From Streptomyces mirabilis (GTDB lineage: Bacteria > Actinomycetota > Actinomycetes > Streptomycetales > Streptomycetaceae), in the NCBI RefSeq assembly GCF_039503195.1, contig NZ_JBCJKP010000001.1:8122001-8186000 (forward strand): a DNA stretch of 64,000 bases, read 5' to 3'. The position numbers were made by a program, and so were the translations under genes. Numbering within the stretch: the stretch's first letter is position 1; each line of letters starts with the position of its first letter. Shown in pieces: positions 30,191 to 36,746 of the stretch. Under the pieces are notes generated by a model that had not been told where the DNA came from, ran no database searches, and saw only the letters and a program-made list of their open reading frames with translations.

Positions 30191-30219
30191 TAGACATTCA
30201 GGATCACGGGGGTTAATGT
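30191..30219 (+). promoter_or_regulatory. Promoter of MerR-like gene, copy 1
   Basis: TAGACA (30191-30196), a 17-base spacer, then TAATGT (30214-30219): a good SigA-type layout (compare TTGACA-N17-TAnnnT). The same box with identical spacing, and the same preceding bases TGGCnnGAG, recurs before the paralogous gene at 53931-53959. The agreement between two otherwise diverged regions supports it. Confidence 0.7.
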
Positions 30220-30225
30220 CTTGCC

Positions 30226-30658
30226 CGTAGCCAGGAAGTCAGGACGGCGCGGCAGACACGAAACTGCCGCGCACCAGCAGGAATTGGCACGGCAGTAGAG
30301 CGGCGGGGCCGGCGGAATCTCGGGGTCCTCTCGCTGACTGCCGGGCTGGGTGGCTCACAGGGGCCGCCAGCGGTACGCAGGTGCAAGGAGATGGATCCGG
30401 AAGAGGAGAAGGAGGCAGACGCCATCAGGATCGCCCGGGCAAGGACGTAGTCGGCCCGGGTACCGCAGGCCCCGGAACGGAAGGTGGTCCCACGGTCACG
30501 CATACGCGATCCCCGCACGCATCCCCCTCTCTCGGGAGAGCGGGCGGAAACAGAAGGCCGGCACCGCAGTAGGCCGGCAGATGGTGTTCAAATCCCTCGG
30601 GGCCCTGGTGCCGTACGGCGCCAGGGCCCCCCGATGCGTTCCCACGACAGAGGTGCGA
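30226..30658 (+). ncRNA. Long conserved leader of MerR-like gene, copy 1
   Basis: About 430 bases lie between the predicted start of transcription and the ATG, with no convincing gene. Blocks shared with the leader at 53966-54644 are GTAGCCAGG and CGGCAGACACGAA near the 5' end, GCCATCAGGATCGCCCGGGC at 30421-30440, GGTACCGCAGG, CGCGATCCCCGCA, GAAGGCCGGC, CGGCAGATGGTGT, and a strong hairpin just before the gene. The distance from the CATCAGG block to the ATG is 238 bases here and 235 in the other copy. Conservation of blocks and spacing outside any reading frame suggests a regulatory RNA leader. Confidence 0.6.
30599..30630 (+). promoter_or_regulatory. Leader hairpin before MerR-like gene, copy 1
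   Basis: A perfect 10-bp stem (GGGGCCCTGG with CCAGGGCCCC) is extended by five more pairs, including one G-U. It ends 28 bases before the ATG. There is no T-run after it, so control of translation or an attenuator is possible. The same hairpin is kept in copy 2 with a 14-bp perfect stem. Confidence 0.65.
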
Positions 30659-30994
30659 ATGACCGCAGAGAACTCTCTGAGTCGTCTCGATGACGACGAC
30701 TATCCCGCCTACACCATGGGACGGGCCGCCGAAATGCTCGGCACCACACCCGCCTTCCTGCGAGCGATCGGTGAAGCCCGCCTGATCACGCCTCTGCGCT
30801 CGGAGGGCGGCCACCGCCGCTACTCCCGCTACCAGTTGAAGATCGCCGCTCGCGCTCGCGAACTCGTCGACCAGGGCACGCCGGTCGAGGCTGCCTGCCG
30901 CATTGTCATCCTCGAAGACCAGCTCGAAGAGGCCCGGCGCATCAACGAGGAACACCGGGCCGGTGTCGAACCGCGCCGCACGGCCGATGCCTGA
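30659..30994 (+). CDS. MerR-like helix-turn-helix regulator, copy 1
   Basis: 111 residues. An acidic N-terminus (SLSRLDDDDYPAYTMGRAAE) leads into a MerR-type HTH (MGRAAEMLGTTPAFLRAIGE, then LITPLRSEGGHRRYSRYQL), then a helix (AARARELVDQGTPVEAACRI) and an acidic tail. It lacks the long dimerisation helix and effector domain of full MerR proteins and is closer in size to BldC-like small regulators. It is about 80 percent identical by eye to the gene at 54645. Both have the same promoter and leader, so they form a duplicated regulatory unit. RBS: AGAGGTG. Confidence 0.9.
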   Translation: MTAENSLSRLDDDDYPAYTMGRAAEMLGTTPAFLRAIGEARLITPLRSEGGHRRYSRYQLKIAARARELVDQGTPVEAACRIVILEDQLEEARRINEEHRAGVEPRRTADA

Positions 30995-31150
30995 CCCGCA
31001 GGCCATGGCAGCTGGCGGCAGGTTTCCCCATGACTTCACACGGCTGTTGACGCCCGCACAGGGCTCCGGCGGCGGCATCGCCGGAGCCCTTCCGCCGTAA
31101 GCCACGCCCTCAGCCACGGTTGCCGTCCCGCCGGTTCCCACCATGAACGG

Positions 31151-31440
31151 TCAGGCGGCCTGGGTGAGTTCGGCGCGGCCGAACAGGAGTGCTATCCGGA
31201 GGGGAGCTGGGTCAGGATGCGGTCCAGGAGGCCGGGGCCGGCCAGGCGGCCGAGGACGGCGAGGACGGCGCCGGTGTCCCAGCGCGCGACCGCGGGGGTG
31301 GTACCCGTGCGGGTGGCCAGGTCCTTGACGAAGCCCCAGCCGGTGAGTGGTTGAAGGTCGGGGATGTGGCTGGTGAAGACGGGGGCGGCCGCGGAGGGGA
31401 GGCGGGCGGCGAGGTCGACGCGTTCGTCGCCGGAGAGCTG
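31151..31440 (-). pseudogene. DUF2267 domain protein, truncated and frameshifted
   Basis: The minus strand reads GDERVDLAARLPSAAAPVFT, then DTGAVLAVLGRLAGPGLLDR and ILTQLPSG followed by TAG. Adding one base at that point (GGATA[C]GCA) restores the expected ending ALLFGRAELTQAA, which lies in the next frame up to a stop at 31151. The N-terminal part of the domain is missing. DUF2267 proteins are small helical proteins of unknown function. Confidence 0.7.
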
Positions 31441-31678
31441 ACGTGGGTCGCTCGGCTTCCTGGGGTGTGGTGTACTCGCCGCGTTCCGGCACGCTGAACC
31501 GCCGGACCGGCACCTGCACCGCCTGCCACCAGCCCCTTTGCTCCCGGACACACACGACACCAAGATCCAGAGCGACCCAACGGAGTCCTACGTGTGCTCT
31601 GGCCGGGAAGGTTCGCCGCGGCATGTGTTGTCCAGCGGTTTCAACGGCGGTGCGCGTCGGTTGTCGGCCCGCTCCGTG
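31441..31678. other. Intergenic stretch, nothing recognised
   Basis: Short frames on both strands without family resemblance. It probably contains the decayed start of the DUF2267 gene. Confidence 0.35.
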
Positions 31679-32899
31679 TTATCGCGTGGGGGGCCGCTGC
31701 GGGGAGCGGAGTATGAGCAGGGTGATCTCGCTGGGGGCGAAGACGCGGAACGGCGGGCCCCAGAAGCCGGTGCCGCGGCTGGTGTAGAGGAGGGTGCGGG
31801 TGCCGTGGCGGCTGAGGCCGGCGAGGGCGGGCTGGTCGATGCGGACGAGGTGGTGGAAGGGCCAGATCTGGCCGCCGTGGGTGTGGCCCGAGAGTTGGAG
31901 GTCGACGCCGCCTGCTGCGGCCCGGTCGACGAACTTGGGCTGGTGGGCCAGGAGCAGGACGGGCAGGTCGGGGTCGACGCCGTTCAGGGCTCCGGCGAGG
32001 TGGGCGCGGTGGCCGGCCAGGCCGGAGGATTCGGCGGTGACATCGTCCACGCCGGCGACCACGAGGGTGTCGCCGCCGCGTTCGAGCAGCAGATGGCGGT
32101 TGCGCAGCGGCTCCCAGCCCAGCTCGTCCATGAGGTCGACCCAGCCCTGGGCCTCGCTGTAGTACTCGTGGTTTCCGGTGACGTAGACCCGGGCCCGGGT
32201 GGCTCGCACGGTGCCGAGCGGAGCGGCTTGGGCGCGCCGGCGTTCGGCCGTGCCGTCCGCGATGTCTCCGGTGTGGCAGACCAGGTCGGCCTCCAGGGTG
32301 TTGACCTTCGCGCAGACCCGCGCGGACCAGCGGGCGCGGTCGAGCGGGCCGTAGTGAGTGTCGGTGACGAGGACGACGCGGGTGCCGTCCAATCCGGCTC
32401 CCAGGCGCGGGAGTTGTACGTCGAGCTGGCGCACCCGTGGCACCCGGCGGGCCTCGGCGTACCCCCAGGCGAGCAGCACGGCGGCTACGCCGAGGACAGC
32501 CCAAGTGACGATCCGGGCCCGGTTCTGACCGTCGCCCACGCCGGCCACGGTCAGGGCGAGGCGCAGCAGGACGCCGAGCAGAACGGACCAAGTGAACAGT
32601 ACCCAGCTGGCTCCAAGGAGGGTGTCCCCGACGATCGCCGCCCCATCCTGCTGCCGCCGGCCGTGGCCGCGCCCCATCGCGAGCGGCATGGCGATCAGAC
32701 CGAGGACGAACAGGGCGGTGCCGCCCAGCGCCACGGGGAGCGGCCAGTGCTGGCCGGCGTGCAGCAGCACCCAGCAGGGCACGGTCCACAGCAGGACGGG
32801 GGCGATCAAAGGGATGGAGCGCATCAGGCGGTGCAGTCGGCTCTGCCGGGTCGCATGCGCTGCACCGTCCGCGGATCGGGCCTCGCTGGTGGCGGTCAC
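31679..32899 (-). CDS. Membrane-bound metallophosphoesterase
   Basis: 406 residues. Four hydrophobic segments (about 28-50, 52-72, 90-115, 130-150) anchor a calcineurin-like phosphoesterase domain (about 165-400). Metal-binding motifs are all present: VTDTHYG (DxH), HTGDIADG (GDxxD), TGNHEYY (GNHE) and SGHTHGGQIW (GHTHGG). Relatives of this type (YkuE/YaeI-like) hydrolyse phosphoesters of nucleotides or lipids such as UDP-diacylglucosamine. The GTG was chosen because GAGGAGGGGAAGC precedes it; the longer frame adds unlikely sequence. Confidence 0.92.
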   Translation of the reverse strand: MTATSEARSADGAAHATRQSRLHRLMRSIPLIAPVLLWTVPCWVLLHAGQHWPLPVALGGTALFVLGLIAMPLAMGRGHGRRQQDGAAIVGDTLLGASWVLFTWSVLLGVLLRLALTVAGVGDGQNRARIVTWAVLGVAAVLLAWGYAEARRVPRVRQLDVQLPRLGAGLDGTRVVLVTDTHYGPLDRARWSARVCAKVNTLEADLVCHTGDIADGTAERRRAQAAPLGTVRATRARVYVTGNHEYYSEAQGWVDLMDELGWEPLRNRHLLLERGGDTLVVAGVDDVTAESSGLAGHRAHLAGALNGVDPDLPVLLLAHQPKFVDRAAAGGVDLQLSGHTHGGQIWPFHHLVRIDQPALAGLSRHGTRTLLYTSRGTGFWGPPFRVFAPSEITLLILRSPQRPPTR

Positions 32900-33275
32900 G
32901 CTTCCCCTCCTCACGTAGCCAGACTGCCGACGCGCGCACTGTATCCGGTCGTCCCAAGGGGCGTCTTGCCGATCGTTGATGCCCATTCACCATGGCGGCG
33001 ACCGGCAGGCGAACACGGCCCCGCACCGCATCGTGTTCACCCGGCTGCGCTTCGATTCCCGCGGGCATGTCCAGTTCGACCCTGTCCAGTACCCCGCCTG
33101 CTCCGCGGACCCGTCGTCGTCGCCCTGCGGGGGAGGTGGTGCTGGGCGATACGCAATCGGGCCGGGAACGGGGAATCCGTGGGGCGGCCCGCGAGGTCTT
33201 CCACCTGGTCACACAGCTACAGCCAGGACCCCGCCGACGCAGCGCGGAGCAGGGCACAGGGCACAGGGCCAACGT
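32900..33275. other. Intergenic stretch with an unidentified coding-like fragment
   Basis: On the minus strand around 33000-33110 a piece reads LDRVELDMPAGIEAQPGEHD. It looks like protein but has no start, continues in no other frame, and was not assigned to a family. No other feature seen. Confidence 0.35.
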
Positions 33276-33670
33276 TCAGCGGGGACGCAAGAGCCCAGTA
33301 GGCAGGGCACGGACCCTCCGCCGGAACGGCACCTCCGGGTCGGCGAGCTGAGGCGCGTGGTAGGTGAAGCGGACCGTCGCCCGGTCGGTCAGCCGCTTGC
33401 CGGCCGGCGTGATCGCTCGGGCGGTGAGCTTGTTGTCACCGTCGACGAAGGGCGCCGTCCACGCCACGTAGCCGATGGTGTCGGTCGGTTTGGTGCCCAG
33501 CGACCTGCCCTTGTGGAAGAGTTCGACCCTGGCCGCGTTGGAGTCACGGTGACCGTCTGCTCGTATCCGCGGGCGCCGCGGGGACCGATGCCGGGACGGT
33601 GGTTCCACTGGGCGGCGGCGACGTGGAGGACGTCCACGCTGTGCCAAGCCGACGGGTTCGCGGATTCTCG
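33276..33670 (-). pseudogene. C-terminal fragment of a glycoside-hydrolase-like protein, frameshifted
   Basis: Two minus-strand frames give SAWHSVDVLHVAAAQWNHRP and RGYEQTVTV, then NAARVELFHKGRSLGTKPTD and TAPFVDGDNKLTARAITPAG. This is the pattern of the Ig-like domain (DUF4982-type, 'NADSVELFLNGKSLG') found near the C-terminus of GH2 beta-galactosidases and related enzymes. Catalytic parts are absent, so it is a relic. Confidence 0.5.
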
Positions 33671-33775
33671 AGGCGGAATCGCGGGGAACCGGAGGGAGAC
33701 TTGGCGCGCGCTGGCGGAGCAACCGACGGGTTCGGGACCAACCTTGGGAGAGCGTTCGTCCGGTCGGCTGTGGGT

Positions 33776-34021
33776 CAGGTGGGCTGCCGGCCGGGTCGTC
33801 GGCCAACTCGATCGCCGCGGTGATGCGCTTGCCCACCGGTTCGCGGTGGACACAGAAGATCTGGCATACCGCCAGGACGATCTCCAAGCCGTGCTGCCCG
33901 ACGCGGCCGGGATCCATCGCCACGATCGCGGGCAGGGTGGTGCTGCTGTCCCACACGCTCACCTCCATGGCGCCCTCGTTGACCTCCAGAGTCAGCAGAC
34001 AAGGGCCGAAGCGACTGCACG
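33776..34021 (-). pseudogene. C-terminal fragment of an anti-sigma-type ATP-binding protein
   Basis: The minus strand reads GPCLLTLEVNEGAMEVSVWD, then DPGRVGQHGLEIVLAVCQIF and REPVGKRITAAIELADDP. This matches the second half of HATPase_c (RsbW-like) regulators of Streptomyces, including the G-x-HGLxIV segment. The N-box half is missing; the fragment stops abruptly at the promoter region of the next gene. Such proteins pair with STAS antagonists and SpoIIE phosphatases. Confidence 0.6.
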
Positions 34022-34029
34022 GACGTCTC

Positions 34030-34054
34030 TTGCAATAACTAGTTTGTAATGCAA
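34030..34054. promoter_or_regulatory. A/T-rich inverted repeat, likely operator/promoter of the membrane protein-wHTH pair
   Basis: TTGCA (34030-34034) and TGCAA (34050-34054) are exact inverted arms flanking a central AACTAGTT palindrome (34037-34044). The segment is far richer in A/T than its surroundings and ends only ten bases before the GTG of the membrane gene, so transcription probably begins close to the start codon. The wHTH protein encoded second in the operon is the natural candidate to bind it. Confidence 0.55.
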
Positions 34055-34064
34055 AGCTGACTGC

Positions 34065-34811
34065 GTGACAGACGCATCGGTGCCCTCGCAAGGCACGCCT
34101 CATGAAGTCCTCGCCGGCCTCGGTGACCTGACCCGGCGGGTCCGTGCCGCCCAGCGCGGCGCCTGGTTCCCCCTCCTGCTGTTCGGTGTGCTCACGCTGG
34201 GCGCAATCGTGGCGAGTCGTCTCACTTTCAGGATCGAGTCCGTTCCCTGCCCTGCCAGCAACCCCACGACAGGCACCGGATGCACTGCGGTCACACAGGG
34301 CTCGCCGGTCTACTGGCCCGTCGGGCTCGCCCTCGCGTACGCCGCGACGGCGTTCTTCTACATTCGCCGCTCCCGCAACCGCGGCGTAGGCACCCCGGTC
34401 CGGCCGTACATCCTCACCGGGATCGTCCTCGGCGGCCTGGTGACCGCCACCACGCTCTGGGCCATCCGCCACGGGATGCCGAAGCCCGGCCAGCCGCTCG
34501 ACCTCTGGGGCCTGCACCTCGACCCCGCCTCAAGGGCGGCAATGCTCCTCCACCGCCTCATCGGGAACGCCACAACCATCGGGCTGCCGCTGCTGGTGCT
34601 GTGCTGGGTGGAACGCAGCCGCGCCCTGCTGCTGCTCACCGCCGTGTACCTGGCCATCGATCTGGTGCCGCTCACCGACGGCTGGGCCGGGATCCCCTAC
34701 ACCTCGCCCTGGTCATCCCTGCCCCACTACGCCGTCCAAGGCGTTTTCCTCCTGCTCGGCGCCCTCGGCTTCGGCCTGGCCGAGCTGCCCGCTAAGCGCC
34801 CCCGCTCATGA
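34065..34811 (+). CDS. Predicted membrane protein of a wHTH-paired operon
   Basis: 248 residues with about six hydrophobic segments (about 33-50, 80-100, 112-132, 160-182, 185-203, 222-240). The external loop CPASNPTTGTGC holds two cysteines. No family name comes to mind, but a small integral-membrane protein followed by a MarR-like wHTH regulator is common in actinobacteria. The GTG start is close to the operator-like repeat and has no strong ribosome site, so leaderless or near-leaderless translation is possible. The stop overlaps the next gene (ATGA). Confidence 0.8.
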   Translation: MTDASVPSQGTPHEVLAGLGDLTRRVRAAQRGAWFPLLLFGVLTLGAIVASRLTFRIESVPCPASNPTTGTGCTAVTQGSPVYWPVGLALAYAATAFFYIRRSRNRGVGTPVRPYILTGIVLGGLVTATTLWAIRHGMPKPGQPLDLWGLHLDPASRAAMLLHRLIGNATTIGLPLLVLCWVERSRALLLLTAVYLAIDLVPLTDGWAGIPYTSPWSSLPHYAVQGVFLLLGALGFGLAELPAKRPRS

Positions 34812-35146
34812 GCGAGCAGACCGACCAGCACCCCGTCAACGGCCTGGACGACGTTGTTCACCAGCGCGTCCGCCTCGGCATTCTCACCGTCGCCCACCAA
34901 GCCCGCCGTGTCGAGTTCGGCTTCCTGCGGACAACGCTCGGCCTCACCGCCGGAAACCTCAGCCAGCACCTGGCCACCCTGGAGAAGGCCGGACTGATCG
35001 ACATCGAGAAGGGCTACGAGGGCAAACGCGCCCGCACCTGGCTCTCCCTCACCCCCGCCGGCGCCCAGGCCCTCCAGGACGAAGTCAGCCAACTCAAGCG
35101 GCTCATCCACCAGATCGAACAGGGCAGCTCAGACCCACAGCCCTAG
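34808..35146 (+). CDS. Winged-helix transcriptional regulator (MarR/PadR-like)
   Basis: 112 residues. The wHTH runs from HQRVRLGILTVAHQARRVEF through TLGLTAGNLSQHLATLEKAG and a wing EGKRARTWLSLTPAG, followed by a C-terminal dimer helix. This is the 'winged helix DNA-binding' type that represses its own operon. It overlaps the upstream membrane gene by four bases, and the inverted repeat at 34030-34054 is its probable target. Confidence 0.9.
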   Translation: MSEQTDQHPVNGLDDVVHQRVRLGILTVAHQARRVEFGFLRTTLGLTAGNLSQHLATLEKAGLIDIEKGYEGKRARTWLSLTPAGAQALQDEVSQLKRLIHQIEQGSSDPQP

Positions 35147-35250
35147 CCGGCATCGCCCGGGAACTCCTCCGTGCGCCGCTACCGGCTCGCGCTGGTCGCG
35201 GCGCACGCGTGCAGCATGCCCAACACCATCCAAAAGACTGGGGAAGACCT

Positions 35251-36456
35251 GTGACCACGACATCGGTCACCACCCGAACGGACATGACGCGCCGCCGCAT
35301 ACTCGCGGCAACGCTCATCACCGGCCTCGGGGCTACCGTGCCGCTCGGCGCCGCATCCGGCGCGTGGGCGGCTCCTACCGCCTCCGGCCCGGCACGACTC
35401 ACCCTGCCTGCGCCCACCGGACCGTACCCGGTGGGCACAGTGCCACTCCACCTCATCGACACCTCACGCCCGGACCCCGCGGCCGGTCCCGGGCATCACC
35501 GCGAGCTGATGGCCGGCGTCTGGTACCCCGCGTGCAACACGGAGAACCTGCCGCGCTCTCCCTGGATGACCGACGGCGCGCTGCGGGCGCTCCTGACGGA
35601 CGTCGGCTTCCCCCTCGACCCCGCCCTCGGCCCGCTCACCGCCGGGCATATGGGCGCGCCCGTGCACCGTACGAGCCACCCTCTGCCCGTCATCGTGTAC
35701 TCACATGGCGCGCGCAGCCACCGCAGCGACCACACCATCATGGTCCAGGAACTCGCCAGCCACGGCTACGCCGTGGTCACCGTCGACCACACCTACGACA
35801 CGTTCACCGAGTTTCCCGACGGCCGGGTGCTCACCCCGGCCGACTTCCCCCCGATGTTCCCAAGGGACTTCGCCGCGGACCTCCGATTCCTGCTCGACTG
35901 CGTGGAGCAGCTCGCCGCCGGGCGCAACCCCGACGTCGACGGCAAACCACTGCCCCGGGGCCTGCTCGGCGCCCTCGACCCGCAGCGCATCGGCGCGTTC
36001 GGCTGGTCGAAGGGCGGTACGGCCACCGCGCTCACCATGCTCGCCGACCGGCGCGTGCGCGCCGGGCTCAGCATCGACGGCCCGATGCAGCCGACCATCA
36101 CCGCCGATCTGGACCGGCCGTTCATGATGATGACCGCGGTGTTCACCCGGGCCGCCATGCCGGACGTCGCCGAGTTCTGGACGCACCTTCGCGGTTGGCG
36201 GCTCGACATCCAGGCCGACGGCGCCGTCCACAACTCGTACGGCGACGACGCGACGCTGATCCCGCAAGCGGGCAAGATCCTCGGCATGACCGACCAGCAG
36301 ATCCAGGACTGGATCGGCACCCTCGACCCGGCCCGGGCGGTACGGATCCAACAGGCCTACCCGCTCGCCTTCTTCGACCAGCACCTGCGACACCGCATAA
36401 GGCACCTCCTCGACGGCCCGAGCCCGGCCTTCCCAGAGGTGAAGTTCATCCGGTGA
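35251..36456 (+). CDS. Tat-exported alpha/beta hydrolase (PAF-acetylhydrolase-like)
   Basis: 401 residues. The N-terminus carries a twin-arginine signal (DMTRRRILAATLITGLGA) with a likely cleavage after AWA at residue 40. The mature part is an alpha/beta hydrolase with HPLPVIVYSHGARSHRSDH (oxyanion region) and the nucleophile elbow GWSKGG. This resembles platelet-activating-factor acetylhydrolase isoform II and secreted lipases/esterases. It probably hydrolyses esters outside the cell; substrate unknown. The GTG follows GGGGAAGACCT. Confidence 0.9.
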   Translation: MTTTSVTTRTDMTRRRILAATLITGLGATVPLGAASGAWAAPTASGPARLTLPAPTGPYPVGTVPLHLIDTSRPDPAAGPGHHRELMAGVWYPACNTENLPRSPWMTDGALRALLTDVGFPLDPALGPLTAGHMGAPVHRTSHPLPVIVYSHGARSHRSDHTIMVQELASHGYAVVTVDHTYDTFTEFPDGRVLTPADFPPMFPRDFAADLRFLLDCVEQLAAGRNPDVDGKPLPRGLLGALDPQRIGAFGWSKGGTATALTMLADRRVRAGLSIDGPMQPTITADLDRPFMMMTAVFTRAAMPDVAEFWTHLRGWRLDIQADGAVHNSYGDDATLIPQAGKILGMTDQQIQDWIGTLDPARAVRIQQAYPLAFFDQHLRHRIRHLLDGPSPAFPEVKFIR

Positions 36457-36579
36457 AGTGTTGGACCGCGCGGTACGCGGTCCAACCAGGGCCGCCGGAA
36501 ACGCCGTCCCCGTCCGGCCGTGGCCTTCGCAAGAGCGGCCACCCGCGCACGTAGCCCTTCCCTCGCGTGATCGACCCTT

Positions 36580-36729
36580 CTACCGCCGGCCGTTGCCGTT
36601 GCCCTCCTCGCGGGTCGAGGGTTCGCGCAGCGGCCTGCGGCCGGCCTCCTGCGGGCGGAAGAACGCGTAGCGGCCGAGGAAGTTGATGTGGTCGAACCGG
36701 AGTGGTGAAAGGCGGGCAAGGAGGTCGTC
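36580..36729 (-). mobile_element. C-terminal remnant of a Tn3-family transposase
   Basis: The minus strand reads DDLLARLSPLRFDHINFLGR, then YAFFRPQEAGRRPLREP and a basic tail to TAG. The block LSPxxxDHINxLGRYxF is the typical very C-terminus of Tn3-type transposases. The rest of the gene is missing: the sequence changes abruptly about 17 bases before the stop codon of the recombinase-like gene, as if that element inserted here or a deletion joined them. Confidence 0.65.
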
Positions 36730-36746
36730 GGGCCGGGGACTGCCGA

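Noticed and set aside
30350..30658. Upstream in-frame extension of MerR copy 1
   Set aside because: The extra 103 residues are Arg-rich, not conserved in copy 2, and cover the conserved leader; the ATG with AGAGGTG is the true start.
31538..33301. 587-codon plus-strand frame
   Set aside because: Antisense shadow of the metallophosphoesterase gene.
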